Assembly: GCA_003864455.1 (NCBI GenBank)
Contig: BGZN01000006.1
Span: 1-63,448, forward strand
Origin: Candidatus Termititenax aidoneus
Lineage (GTDB): Bacteria > Margulisbacteria > Termititenacia > Termititenacales > Termititenacaceae
Reading direction: 5' to 3'
Length of the DNA stretch: 63,448 nucleotides
The position numbers were made by a program, and so were the translations under genes. This document shows, in pieces, positions 50,807 through 58,555 of this stretch. The notes under the pieces were generated by a model. It was given only the letters and a program-made list of their open reading frames with translations. It searched no databases and was not told where the DNA came from. The stretch's first letter is position 1. Each line of letters starts with the position of its first letter.

Positions 50807-50836
50807 TTTTGGAAAAAATCACACTAGGGGTAAAAT
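50807..50836 (+). promoter_or_regulatory. Late-promoter motif before the portal gene
   Basis: TTTTGGA (50807-50813), exactly 17 nt, TAAAAT (50831-50836), then 6 nt (TTATTT) to the ATG at 50843. The same geometry occurs before 53965 and 58136. No Shine-Dalgarno sequence is present, so the transcript is predicted to be leaderless. Confidence 0.65.
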
Positions 50837-50842
50837 TTATTT

Positions 50843-52207
50843 ATGAGTTTTTTTGACAATTTCTTTTCCAAAAAAAACGCCGTGTCCACGACGGAGAAAA
50901 CCAGTCATATGCCGTTAAGACGTACCGAGGCAGGCGGCGAGGCTATAAAGCCTGAAATTAGCGATATATTTCGCGGTAAAAGCGATAAGTATAATCTTGC
51001 CGCTGGCTTTGCGTATCCGTTTATTTCAATCCCTGCACGGCTGGCAGGGTGTCCGGTTGTAGACAATGCTAAAGCGCAGGAAATTTTGCTGGACACTTCC
51101 GAAACCATAAATAAAACATCTATGATTAACGGCACGGCTTGGCGGTGGGCGCGATGGAGCGATAAGTTACAACAGATCGTTGTCGAGGAGATTGCAGACG
51201 CGGCTATTGGCAGTGAGGGCTTGGATTGCGACCCTGATACTGGCGAGATTTTAGCCGTGCATACGTGCGAGGAGATAACCACTTATGCTGATGGACAGCC
51301 GTTGGTATCGGAGCGCAAGCGCAAAATAACGCGTAATGAGATAACCATCGAGTGGCGCGGTTACAAAACCGAAAAGACTGTTACGCGTAATTCGTTTGGT
51401 TTTCTACCCATTCCGTTTGCACACGATTACTGGGAAGGAGACTGGCGTGGCACATCGGTGTACAGCCGCATAATCAGATTATTGCGTGATAATCACGAGA
51501 TACGCCGCAACCGCGACCAGATACTTGCACAATATAGGCCGAAATTTATTATTAAGACTGACGATTATTTGAATTTCAAAAAAAATAATACTGACGAAAA
51601 AGGTGAGATAAAAATATTTGATAACGATATTGTCGTTATGGGTAAAGATGATACGGTGGAGTATCTTATAGTTAGCGATGTTGTGGCATCGCATACTGCG
51701 GCCATTGAAGACAACCGCAAGGAAATAATCATGGCTGGCGGTATGCCGGAAATTTTCGGCGGCATGTTGGCTACCGGAAATTATGCCAGTACCGACGCAC
51801 AAATCACCATGGGTATTGAGTACGTAAATTCTCTGCGCCGCCAGTGGACAAAAGCCTATGGGGAGCTGGCCAACCAAATAGCAACCATAGATGCTTTTGT
51901 TAATTTACAAAGTTCGCCCGCGCCTGTAACTCTGACATGGGACAATCTGACTATGGCAAGCGAGGACACCAAGGCACGGATAATCAACACTTACGCAGGA
52001 GCGATTAGCCAGCTATTGACCAACGGCAGCGTTACGCCAGATGGCGCGTTGTTTTTAACAAAGGCTTTATTGCCGGATTATCCGGCGGATACTACCGACG
52101 ATCTGATGAGCGGTTTAAAAAAGACCCTGACCGAATTTACTATACCCTCACGCGCTCAAGGAACTTTTGAGACTGGAGAAGTGCTGGACGAAGGCGATAT
52201 TTTATAA
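50843..52207 (+). CDS. Portal protein
   Basis: The 454-residue protein follows TerL and carries SPP1/HK97-portal-like features. These include NLAAGFAYPFISIPARLAGC, YWEGDWRGTSVYSRIIRLLR, DNHEIRRNRDQILAQYRPKF (wing helices) and ITMGIEYVNSLRRQWTKAYG (the crown/stem helices). It lacks the usual N-terminal RIxxxxxYY but has conserved GMPEIFGG near residue 300. It would form the dodecameric DNA entry ring. Its start seems leaderless. Confidence 0.8.
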   Translation: MSFFDNFFSKKNAVSTTEKTSHMPLRRTEAGGEAIKPEISDIFRGKSDKYNLAAGFAYPFISIPARLAGCPVVDNAKAQEILLDTSETINKTSMINGTAWRWARWSDKLQQIVVEEIADAAIGSEGLDCDPDTGEILAVHTCEEITTYADGQPLVSERKRKITRNEITIEWRGYKTEKTVTRNSFGFLPIPFAHDYWEGDWRGTSVYSRIIRLLRDNHEIRRNRDQILAQYRPKFIIKTDDYLNFKKNNTDEKGEIKIFDNDIVVMGKDDTVEYLIVSDVVASHTAAIEDNRKEIIMAGGMPEIFGGMLATGNYASTDAQITMGIEYVNSLRRQWTKAYGELANQIATIDAFVNLQSSPAPVTLTWDNLTMASEDTKARIINTYAGAISQLLTNGSVTPDGALFLTKALLPDYPADTTDDLMSGLKKTLTEFTIPSRAQGTFETGEVLDEGDIL

Positions 52208-52224
52208 AAAGGCGGTGATTGAAA

Positions 52225-52434
52225 ATGTTGTACGGATACAAGGACGGCAGGCATATCTATACTTTGCAGGATAGTCAGAAGTCTTACGCTGAAAGGCTTA
52301 AATATGATCGCTGTGTGGACGAATGGAAGGCGGAAACCGAAAAAACTCCAGAGACTGGCGGACTTACAGAAATTCCCAAGATTGATGATCCTGTAGAAGT
52401 TAAAAAAGATAAAAGCAAGAAAAGGAAAAAATAA
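52225..52434 (+). CDS. Small phage head-region protein
   Basis: The 69-residue protein begins LYGYKDGRHIYTLQDSQKSY and has a Lys-rich end (VKKDKSKKRKK). I chose ATG 52225 with AAAAAGGCGG upstream; TTG 52219 would add two residues. It lies between portal and MuF-like genes and may be a connector accessory. Confidence 0.5.
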   Translation: MLYGYKDGRHIYTLQDSQKSYAERLKYDRCVDEWKAETEKTPETGGLTEIPKIDDPVEVKKDKSKKRKK

Positions 52435-52435
52435 T

Positions 52436-52729
52436 TTGAACAGGCAAGAAATCAAACACAAAGACGCCGTGTTACAAGCGCGGCGTCTGCGCACCGAAGA
52501 TGCGGCAGCCAGACAAATACGACGACTTACCATCGAATGGTTGAAGCCGATTGTTGAGGCTATCAAGGCTGGTAAACCTATACCGCAACTGGACAAAAAG
52601 TCATTAGCGGAAAAAATAATAGCCACAACTAAAACTTGCACCGAGGAGTGCGTGCATCGATTGACGGATTTATACGCTAGTGTCGAGGCTGACATTTTGA
52701 ATGAGTTATCGGGAGATAAGGAAAAATAA
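52436..52729 (+). CDS. Phage hypothetical helical protein
   Basis: The 97-residue, mostly helical protein (QARRLRTEDAAARQIRRLTI, then ECVHRLTDLYASVEADILNE) starts at TTG 52436, because no ATG fits and AAAAGGAAAA precedes it. The stop is 1 nt before the ATG of the next small frame. Confidence 0.5.
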   Translation: MNRQEIKHKDAVLQARRLRTEDAAARQIRRLTIEWLKPIVEAIKAGKPIPQLDKKSLAEKIIATTKTCTEECVHRLTDLYASVEADILNELSGDKEK

Positions 52730-52730
52730 T

Positions 52731-52850
52731 ATGTTCAAGCAAAAGCAAAAAACCCAAAAGAAATTTAATATAGGGGCTGCAACTAGGGATTTTTTTTATT
52801 ATGGTACAACCTCTATTGCAATGTTACGAATAAACAAATCTCTGCGCTAA
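52731..52850 (+). CDS. Short phage frame, possibly frameshifted
   Basis: The 39-residue frame begins FKQKQKTQKKFNIGAATRDF and reaches a TAA at 52848-52850. At the T8 run (52790-52797) a -1 shift (phase T TTT TTT) leads into a frame with protein-like content, NVTNKQISALIAEIVERIKE, ending at 52925-52927. Either slippage or a homopolymer length error would make a 65-residue protein overlapping the MuF-like gene start. Confidence 0.4.
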   Translation: MFKQKQKTQKKFNIGAATRDFFYYGTTSIAMLRINKSLR

Positions 52851-52886
52851 TTGCTGAAATTGTTGAGAGAATTAAGGAAGAGGAGC

Positions 52887-53726
52887 ATGCCTCAACAGAA
52901 ACCAAAAAAGAAAAATCCTACAACTAATCGTTACGTTGGCTCTGCATGGGGCGGCGGCTCATTGGTGGGATACAAAACCGATCCAAAGACCGGCGAAGTG
53001 ACTTGGGTAGCACGCCCTATCAACTGGACTTTCACACGCAATTATGACCTATCCAAATCGGTTTGGGATTCTGTCGAGCAAATGGAAAACAAAATTTATG
53101 CGGTAGTTGAATTTGGGGTAAGCAACGGCCAAGACCCTCTGGATACAGTTAGAGACCTTGAGACGTTTGTGAAATACAGGGACGGCGGCGCGCGCGTGGC
53201 AAACCGCTGGGGGCAAATGTTTACCAAAACGGACAAGAATATTGCCGAGGGCTGGCAGAGAGAATTTATCAAAGAGAATTACCCGAACACGCAATGGGGA
53301 ACGCCGGACGCCAAGCGGCTTATTGACACACCGCAAGCGCAGGACTGGATCGATAGAAACAGCTTCGGAAAAAACGGGCGCAAGTTATTGCCGCCGCAGG
53401 TAAAGGCATGGCAATCGCGTATAGGTTCTGCTGGCCTTGATTTTCGTGCTATCCGCATACTCCGCACCGAGACGGCACATGCACTGGGAGACAGGGAAAA
53501 GGAAATTTCTAAACGGCCAATATATACTGGCGATCTGGATTGGATACTGGATAAAAACCGTGACCGCTGGAACTGTGAATGTACCAAACTGGGCGGCCAT
53601 AGTTATAACGTCAATGATCCGCGTATAGTTGATTTTCCGCCGCACCCAGGCTGTGCATGTCGTTTGCGCCCAAAATTAAAGAGCGATGATGAGATACGGG
53701 CGATGTTAAAAGAGGGAAAAATATGA
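52887..53726 (+). CDS. MuF-like head morphogenesis protein
   Basis: The 279-residue protein contains AGLDFRAIRILRTETAHALG (the MuF-type RTE-containing helix) and ends WNCECTKLGGHSYNVNDP followed by PPHPGCACRLRP, the PHPxCxCR close of the MuF/gp7 family. I start at ATG 52887, with AAGGAAGAGGAG upstream. TTG 52851 is in the same open frame. The product probably enters the capsid with the portal. Confidence 0.78.
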   Translation: MPQQKPKKKNPTTNRYVGSAWGGGSLVGYKTDPKTGEVTWVARPINWTFTRNYDLSKSVWDSVEQMENKIYAVVEFGVSNGQDPLDTVRDLETFVKYRDGGARVANRWGQMFTKTDKNIAEGWQREFIKENYPNTQWGTPDAKRLIDTPQAQDWIDRNSFGKNGRKLLPPQVKAWQSRIGSAGLDFRAIRILRTETAHALGDREKEISKRPIYTGDLDWILDKNRDRWNCECTKLGGHSYNVNDPRIVDFPPHPGCACRLRPKLKSDDEIRAMLKEGKI

Positions 53727-53926
53727 GCGGTAAATCAGGCAGAAGTGGAAGAAAGCCAGATAGAATATCTATGTCGTATTTACCTTCTCCAGCAGAGTAT
53801 GTTAACGCTGCTATAACTAATATCTATGTAAATAATTGTGAAACGTTTGATAATTTATCTACAGAATTTATGTCAAAAGAAATTGTTAAAAGTTTATCGA
53901 TAGGATTTAATTTAAAACATAAATGA
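53723..53926 (+). CDS. Small phage protein
   Basis: The 67-residue protein (SGKSGRSGRKPDRISMSYLP, then EYVNAAITNIYVNNCETFD) overlaps the MuF-like stop by ATGA. It is more AT-rich than its neighbours. Nothing similar was recognised. Confidence 0.45.
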   Translation: MSGKSGRSGRKPDRISMSYLPSPAEYVNAAITNIYVNNCETFDNLSTEFMSKEIVKSLSIGFNLKHK

Positions 53927-53928
53927 TA

Positions 53929-53958
53929 TTTTGAGAAAAATGGCTATGGTCTTAAAAT
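53929..53958 (+). promoter_or_regulatory. Late-promoter motif before the protease/scaffold gene
   Basis: TTTTGAG (53929-53935), exactly 17 nt beginning AAAAATGG, TAAAAT (53953-53958), then 6 nt (TAAATC) to ATG 53965. It has the same layout as at 50807 and 58100. Confidence 0.7.
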
Positions 53959-53964
53959 TAAATC

Positions 53965-55191
53965 ATGGAAATAAAAATAAATAACGGAATTAAAACCACG
54001 AATATTCCGATCCTTGTGCCGAAAGAAAATCTTGATGCTATCGGTGATGGATACGAATTTGTTGAAACGTTAGATTATCCGCAGGACGGCAACGGCGATA
54101 AATTTAAAAAAGGTTTTTTCGAGGCGGTGTTAAACAGCCTTAAAAACAAACCAATCCCTGGCGACAAAGAGGGACACAAAGAGGCATCGAACCATGATGA
54201 TTTTTTTATTATTGGCGGCAAGCTAGAGGACAATGGCGACGATACCGGTCAACTGCACCTGCGGGTACGCGTGCCGGAAAAAGATTATCTGGGCAACAGC
54301 AACGACGGGTTTGTGCGCAGCCTTAAAACAGGCAATCAATATTTTTCTTTGGTTTTTGCCGCTTTACCCGAACAGCTTGAGCGGCATGAAGTCGATACGA
54401 TTGTCAATGAGGAGTTACTCCGTAACGATGCGGTCAACGCCAATCCTGCTATGCGCGATCAGCAGGTATCGCTCAAAAACGGGTTGCCAGATGAAACTCA
54501 AATTATCGAACTTATCCGCAAGGGAAATTTTGAGAAAAATGGACTTGGTGGTACTCTAATTACCGATGGTTTTGTTTCGCGCCCTTTCTGCATAAGAAAG
54601 CAATTCAAAGGGACAGCATCGGAACGAAAATTATACGCCAAGTTTGTGAAGGCTATGAGTGATTTTGAGAAAAACAAAAAAAAGGAGCTGGACATGGACG
54701 AAGAGCAATTGAGAAAAATTCTCGCTGATTTTGTAAGAGAAATCAAAGGCAATGCGGAAACCGACGAAACTAGAAAAGCGGCGGAAAGCGCAGAGGCAAA
54801 AATAAAACAACTTGCCGTTGCGTTGACAGAGATTAAAAAGGCTTTGGGCTTACCGGAAACCGCCACCGATCAAGAAGTGCTGGACGCGGTGCAGTCCGCT
54901 ATCGATGCCGCCAAAGAGGGCGACGGTGCGGTAGCGGAAACCGAGGCCGCCAAGCTAGCCGGACGCACAACTGTTAAAAACGCCGAGGGCAAAGACGAAC
55001 CCGATCCGGCTTTTGAATTTGCCAAAAAGGAACTGGTCGCTATGGGACACGACGTGCGCAAGAAAGAGTTGCGCGAAAAGAAGTTAGAGGATTTGCGCAA
55101 CAATGTAGTGTTGAAAAAACTGCGCTCCATCGAGGCTGATAGTTACAAAAAGTCCGAATCGAAGCAGGACGATGGCTTCGACAAGTTTTAA
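53965..55191 (+). CDS. Prohead protease / scaffold fusion
   Basis: The 408-residue protein has an N-terminal half (to about 235) resembling phage prohead proteases: EGHKEASNHDDFFIIGGKLE near residue 72, GFVRSLKTGNQYFSLVFAAL and EVDTIVNEELLRNDAVNANP. The C-terminal 165 residues are very charged and helical (EEQLRKILADFVREIKGNAE, then EAKIKQLAVALTEIKKALG), typical of a scaffold. An internal ATG at 54694, in frame and preceded by AAAAAAGGAG, could make the scaffold alone. It has its own leaderless-type promoter. The protease role is inferred from position and size. Confidence 0.6.
   Translation: MEIKINNGIKTTNIPILVPKENLDAIGDGYEFVETLDYPQDGNGDKFKKGFFEAVLNSLKNKPIPGDKEGHKEASNHDDFFIIGGKLEDNGDDTGQLHLRVRVPEKDYLGNSNDGFVRSLKTGNQYFSLVFAALPEQLERHEVDTIVNEELLRNDAVNANPAMRDQQVSLKNGLPDETQIIELIRKGNFEKNGLGGTLITDGFVSRPFCIRKQFKGTASERKLYAKFVKAMSDFEKNKKKELDMDEEQLRKILADFVREIKGNAETDETRKAAESAEAKIKQLAVALTEIKKALGLPETATDQEVLDAVQSAIDAAKEGDGAVAETEAAKLAGRTTVKNAEGKDEPDPAFEFAKKELVAMGHDVRKKELREKKLEDLRNNVVLKKLRSIEADSYKKSESKQDDGFDKF
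54694..55191 (+). CDS. Nested scaffold protein (internal start)
   Basis: In-frame ATG 54694 has AAGGAG spaced 7 nt upstream (54682-54687) and would yield the 165-residue charged helical scaffold half by itself, as lambda Nu3 arises inside gene C. The body is a coiled coil (EQLRKILADFVREIKGN) with a Lys-rich C-terminal end. It is an inference from the ribosome site and domain boundary. Confidence 0.45.
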   Translation: MDEEQLRKILADFVREIKGNAETDETRKAAESAEAKIKQLAVALTEIKKALGLPETATDQEVLDAVQSAIDAAKEGDGAVAETEAAKLAGRTTVKNAEGKDEPDPAFEFAKKELVAMGHDVRKKELREKKLEDLRNNVVLKKLRSIEADSYKKSESKQDDGFDKF

Positions 55192-55223
55192 TAAGTTAAT
55201 AAAAAAGTAAAGGAGACAAAAAA

Positions 55224-55583
55224 ATGGCTTACGAATTAAAACCACTATCCGATCATGTAAGGGTTGAGGCGTTTACCCATGCCGCTTTGACTAAAGGCTC
55301 TGTTTATAATCTGGGCGGCGTTATACTAACCCTTGTGGACATCAACGCCGAGGCTAATGACGTGCTCAATTTAGATACCGGCAAGCAGGGCGCGGTATTT
55401 GAATATGCGGCGGCTGAAATCGCTGATGCACCTGCTATTGGTGCGGCTGCGTACCTCAATGCTGCCGGTAAAATTACGGCAACTACTCACGTCGGCGAGT
55501 ATTCCGATGACACCTATGTTGCAAATACTCTTGTGGGAGTAGTTGTTGCTAATACAGGGGCTTTGCAGGTTTATAGGGTTTAA
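55224..55583 (+). CDS. Head decoration protein (DUF2190-like)
   Basis: The 119-residue beta-rich protein (AFTHAALTKGSVYNLGGVIL, then NLDTGKQGAVFEYAAAEIAD and GEYSDDTYVANTLVGVVVAN) has the short repeated-strand pattern of DUF2190 capsid-cement proteins. Its position between scaffold and major capsid gene is the canonical place for decoration proteins. AAAGGAG precedes the ATG. Confidence 0.7.
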   Translation: MAYELKPLSDHVRVEAFTHAALTKGSVYNLGGVILTLVDINAEANDVLNLDTGKQGAVFEYAAAEIADAPAIGAAAYLNAAGKITATTHVGEYSDDTYVANTLVGVVVANTGALQVYRV

Positions 55584-55611
55584 ACAAAAATTAAATAAAG
55601 GAGAATGGAAA

Positions 55612-56760
55612 ATGACTACTAACGAAAAGGTTTATAAAGTTTTTTTACGCGGCATGAGCGAATTGTTTAGCAAGCCAATGCTAGAGCCTAGCCGCAAGGT
55701 TGCAACTCGTAATCTTGGTGTCAAGTGGCTGGGGTCAGAGGGGCGCGAGAAGCTGCTCAAGGAAATGTATTTTTTACATTCCAAAATCAAGACCCAAAAG
55801 CTGGCCGCAACTGGTTACGATGCCGCAACGTTAAAACAGTTTTTCGCTGATTTGGTTTTAGATGTCCAGGCGCGTGTCGATGACCTGACCGACTACAGCC
55901 AGCAACTAATGACCGTTTTGTCGAGGCCGGACGCGACCAAAGAAGTTAAATTGCGCGACATTCTGCCGTACGTTGGTCGCGAGGGTGTGAATAGCGGAAC
56001 TAATGATGCTTTCCCGTTGTTACAGCACGCTTTGGGTACGCTGGACGAAGTTATAATGGAGATACGCGGGTTTGGAGATTTGTACGGGTTAAACGAAGAA
56101 TTGTTTGACCAATTTTTCGCCATTGACCGCATTACGGAAGGGGCATCGCGGGTAATTGCCGATGAAGCTAACGCCGACTTTTTCACTCCCGTCGTCTCCG
56201 CAACTTACGATGCCGCGCACAGCGTAACTTTTGATACCACGGGCGCGACGAACGAGTTGAAAATTTACAACACTGTAAATAATGCGGTGGACAAAGTTTT
56301 GAATTTGTATAACCCGTTGGCGAAAAAGTACAATTATGAACTCAATCCTACAATCGAATTGTTGCTTAATCCGCGCAACAAGCGGCACGTTGTCCCGATT
56401 GTTACGGGAGAACTGTCAAAGTTAAACGGCATCAATCAACTTACCGGTGCGCTGGTGGATAATATTATAAATTATTCTGGTGGGCTTAATGATGGAGCTT
56501 CTTACGGCGAAGAAACATTGAGCTATCCTGGCGTTGCTGTTGATACTGCTTATGTTGTGGCAAAAACAAATGCCTTTGGCGCATACAAAATCAACAAAGT
56601 GGACACCACGCTTGATATTCAAGAGGCGGACATCTTGACCTCGGCCAAGGAAAAACGCCGGTGGTATCGCTGCCGTGGCATATACCTGAACAGCACCTTG
56701 CCGTCAACCATAGATGGTAAGGTTTCGGGAACTATTGTTAAATTGCCGTTGAAAGCCTAA
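55612..56760 (+). CDS. Major capsid protein
   Basis: The 382-residue protein directly follows the decoration gene, and its sequence layout fits an HK97-fold capsid subunit. An N-terminal helical arm (to about 110) precedes LPYVGREGVNSGTNDAFPLL, ALGTLDEVIMEIRGFGDLYG (the P-domain spine) and NELKIYNTVNNAVDKVLNLY. I start at ATG 55612 because GGAGAATGG precedes it; the open frame runs earlier only inside the decoration gene. It is assigned by gene order and size rather than by a diagnostic motif. Confidence 0.75.
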   Translation: MTTNEKVYKVFLRGMSELFSKPMLEPSRKVATRNLGVKWLGSEGREKLLKEMYFLHSKIKTQKLAATGYDAATLKQFFADLVLDVQARVDDLTDYSQQLMTVLSRPDATKEVKLRDILPYVGREGVNSGTNDAFPLLQHALGTLDEVIMEIRGFGDLYGLNEELFDQFFAIDRITEGASRVIADEANADFFTPVVSATYDAAHSVTFDTTGATNELKIYNTVNNAVDKVLNLYNPLAKKYNYELNPTIELLLNPRNKRHVVPIVTGELSKLNGINQLTGALVDNIINYSGGLNDGASYGEETLSYPGVAVDTAYVVAKTNAFGAYKINKVDTTLDIQEADILTSAKEKRRWYRCRGIYLNSTLPSTIDGKVSGTIVKLPLKA

Positions 56761-57362
56761 TGGTCGTGGCTATAACAGGGACACCAATATACTGGATAAT
56801 ATCCGTTGCTGGTGTCTCTGTTTTTTTGCTGACCGAGGGCGGACAGAAAATCCAAACAGAGGCAGGCAATGCGTTGCTGGCGGATAATACGATCAGCCCA
56901 CCTGATTGGTTGGTTAAAGTGATTCAGGCGCGGTGGTATCTGGGAGACCCGCCAGCCAACCAATTTATTTATTCGACGGCATATCCAGATGAAGCTAATG
57001 AGGGAAATATCTACACCAACGGCGACGGCAATTATTATAGGAAAACAGCCGACCAGTGGGTATTGCAACCCGTGCAATTTGGCGACGGATATATTCGAGT
57101 ATTTACAGACAGCGGAATACCGTCGCTTAATGTGGCGATAAACAATATTGACCAGCTCATAGCGCGGATAAATCCAGCCGATTACATCACCAGCGGTAAT
57201 GCAGGCGGTCAAAGCGTCTCGTTCCCGTCGCTTAAAGATGTTTCCGATTTTTTTGCCGCCAAGAAAAAAGCCTTGCAGGACATGGCCGCGCAGCAGCAGG
57301 GATTATCAGGCGTGACTTTTTTACATGCGCGGCGGCCGGCAGTCGGTGGGAGCTATGAGTAA
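56760..57362 (+). CDS. Phage head-tail joining protein, putative
   Basis: The 200-residue protein starts at ATG 56760, which shares one base with the capsid stop. The first 20 residues are hydrophobic (VVAITGTPIYWIISVAGVSV) and the rest is mixed, with FGDGYIRVFTDSGIPSLNVA in the middle. The position after the major capsid suggests a connector or adaptor, but no motif confirms it. Confidence 0.5.
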   Translation: MVVAITGTPIYWIISVAGVSVFLLTEGGQKIQTEAGNALLADNTISPPDWLVKVIQARWYLGDPPANQFIYSTAYPDEANEGNIYTNGDGNYYRKTADQWVLQPVQFGDGYIRVFTDSGIPSLNVAINNIDQLIARINPADYITSGNAGGQSVSFPSLKDVSDFFAAKKKALQDMAAQQQGLSGVTFLHARRPAVGGSYE

Positions 57363-57696
57363 TATCCATAATCAGTTAGAGCGTGGACTAAATAGGCTTG
57401 TATCGCTGGATAATGATACCGCGACAATCCGGCGTGGAAACGATACGTTTGAGTTAAATTGCCGCGTGAGTTATCAATCCGGCTCGGTCTGGAATACCAA
57501 AAACAGCACCGAAGAGGGCAATACCATTGATACCACGCCTTATGTGCTGGCTGATGCCAGGGCAGACTTAAAGGACGGCGATATTATGACGTGGAGAGAC
57601 CGCAAGTTTCGTGTTGGCATCGTTACAAGGCCGTCTCTGGGCGGCATGAGCGTCTGCACGCAAGCCACGCTGAACGAACTCCAGCCGGACAACTAA
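57355..57696 (+). CDS. Head-tail stopper-like protein
   Basis: The 113-residue protein is beta-rich (DTATIRRGNDTFELNCRVSY, then LADARADLKDGDIMTWRDRK), the pattern of head-closure/stopper proteins (HK97 gp7/SPP1 gp16 type). It overlaps the previous gene by 8 nt and is assigned by size and order. Confidence 0.55.
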   Translation: MSNIHNQLERGLNRLVSLDNDTATIRRGNDTFELNCRVSYQSGSVWNTKNSTEEGNTIDTTPYVLADARADLKDGDIMTWRDRKFRVGIVTRPSLGGMSVCTQATLNELQPDN

Positions 57697-57708
57697 TGAG
57701 GTTTTAAT

Positions 57709-58098
57709 ATGGCAGTTAAAATAACAAAAAAAATGCAAGCCGTTATAGGCCGTAACAGCGCAGGGCTTAAATCGACTATCGATATTCCAGCGGCGTCGAA
57801 AAGAGCCATACAATCTTTTGTTAATAGCATCGTTGAAAAATATCGGGAGAATGCTGAAGAATGGTGTAAACAGAACGCGCCGTGGGCTGACAAGACAGGC
57901 GGTGCAAGGGCTGGGCTTATTGGTGAAACAATAGATAGCGATAATAAAATAGGTTTTGAAGTTTTGCATACAGTTGAATATGGCACATATTTAGAAACCG
58001 CTAATGACGGCAAATACGCTGTATTGTTCCCGTGCATAAGACATTTTTTTCCGCAATTTATGAACGATGCGCAAAAATATTTTTCGGGCAAGTATTAA
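57709..58098 (+). CDS. HK97 gp10-like tail completion protein
   Basis: The 129-residue protein has AVKITKKMQAVIGRNSAGLK at the start, NAPWADKTGGARAGLIGETI and the end HTVEYGTYLETANDGKYA. The last block is the family hallmark (hxVEYgxyLE). It completes the capsid-tail interface. Confidence 0.8.
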   Translation: MAVKITKKMQAVIGRNSAGLKSTIDIPAASKRAIQSFVNSIVEKYRENAEEWCKQNAPWADKTGGARAGLIGETIDSDNKIGFEVLHTVEYGTYLETANDGKYAVLFPCIRHFFPQFMNDAQKYFSGKY

Positions 58099-58099
58099 A

Positions 58100-58129
58100 T
58101 TTTGAGAAAAAAACATCTGCCGTTAAAAT
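58100..58129 (+). promoter_or_regulatory. Late-promoter motif before the tail terminator gene
   Basis: TTTTGAG (58100-58106), exactly 17 nt beginning AAAAAAA, TAAAAT (58124-58129), then 6 nt (ATACAC) to ATG 58136. It is identical in layout to the motifs at 50807 and 53929. Confidence 0.7.
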
Positions 58130-58135
58130 ATACAC

Positions 58136-58540
58136 ATGGCAGAACCAATCACTGTTTCGATAGATTTTTTGGAAGAGCTGCGCCAGCGTCTTAAAATGGA
58201 AGGCAGTATACCGCGCGTAAAGATTTACGGCGAAAGCGTAAAATCGCTAGAGCCGCCGTACATCGTGCTGAAGCCGATTTATTCTGCTGACAGAAAAACT
58301 GTGCAGGTGTATATCCATTTTGACCGCTCACAGAATAATGCGCGGATAGCCGCCGAAACTTATGCCGTTAAGGAACTCCCGATTTTGGTAAAAGATTTTT
58401 TGAGAAAAATGGTGTCGGGGGTAGAATATATTAGTAAAGTGCATGACACCGGAAACATCGCCGGTATCTGGGATAATGATGACGGCACGCTGTCAATGAC
58501 ACGCGAACTGTTCTTTGTTATCACAAGCATAAAAAATTAA
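58136..58540 (+). CDS. Tail terminator-like protein
   Basis: The 134-residue protein (VSIDFLEELRQRLKMEGSIP, then RVKIYGESVKSLEPPYIVLK and ETYAVKELPILVKDFLRKMV) has the alpha/beta layout and size of tail-completion/terminator proteins (gpU/gp17 type). It is placed between the gp10-like gene and the major tail protein. No Shine-Dalgarno sequence is seen, and it is predicted to be leaderless. Confidence 0.6.
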   Translation: MAEPITVSIDFLEELRQRLKMEGSIPRVKIYGESVKSLEPPYIVLKPIYSADRKTVQVYIHFDRSQNNARIAAETYAVKELPILVKDFLRKMVSGVEYISKVHDTGNIAGIWDNDDGTLSMTRELFFVITSIKN

Positions 58541-58555
58541 AAAGGAGAAAACATC

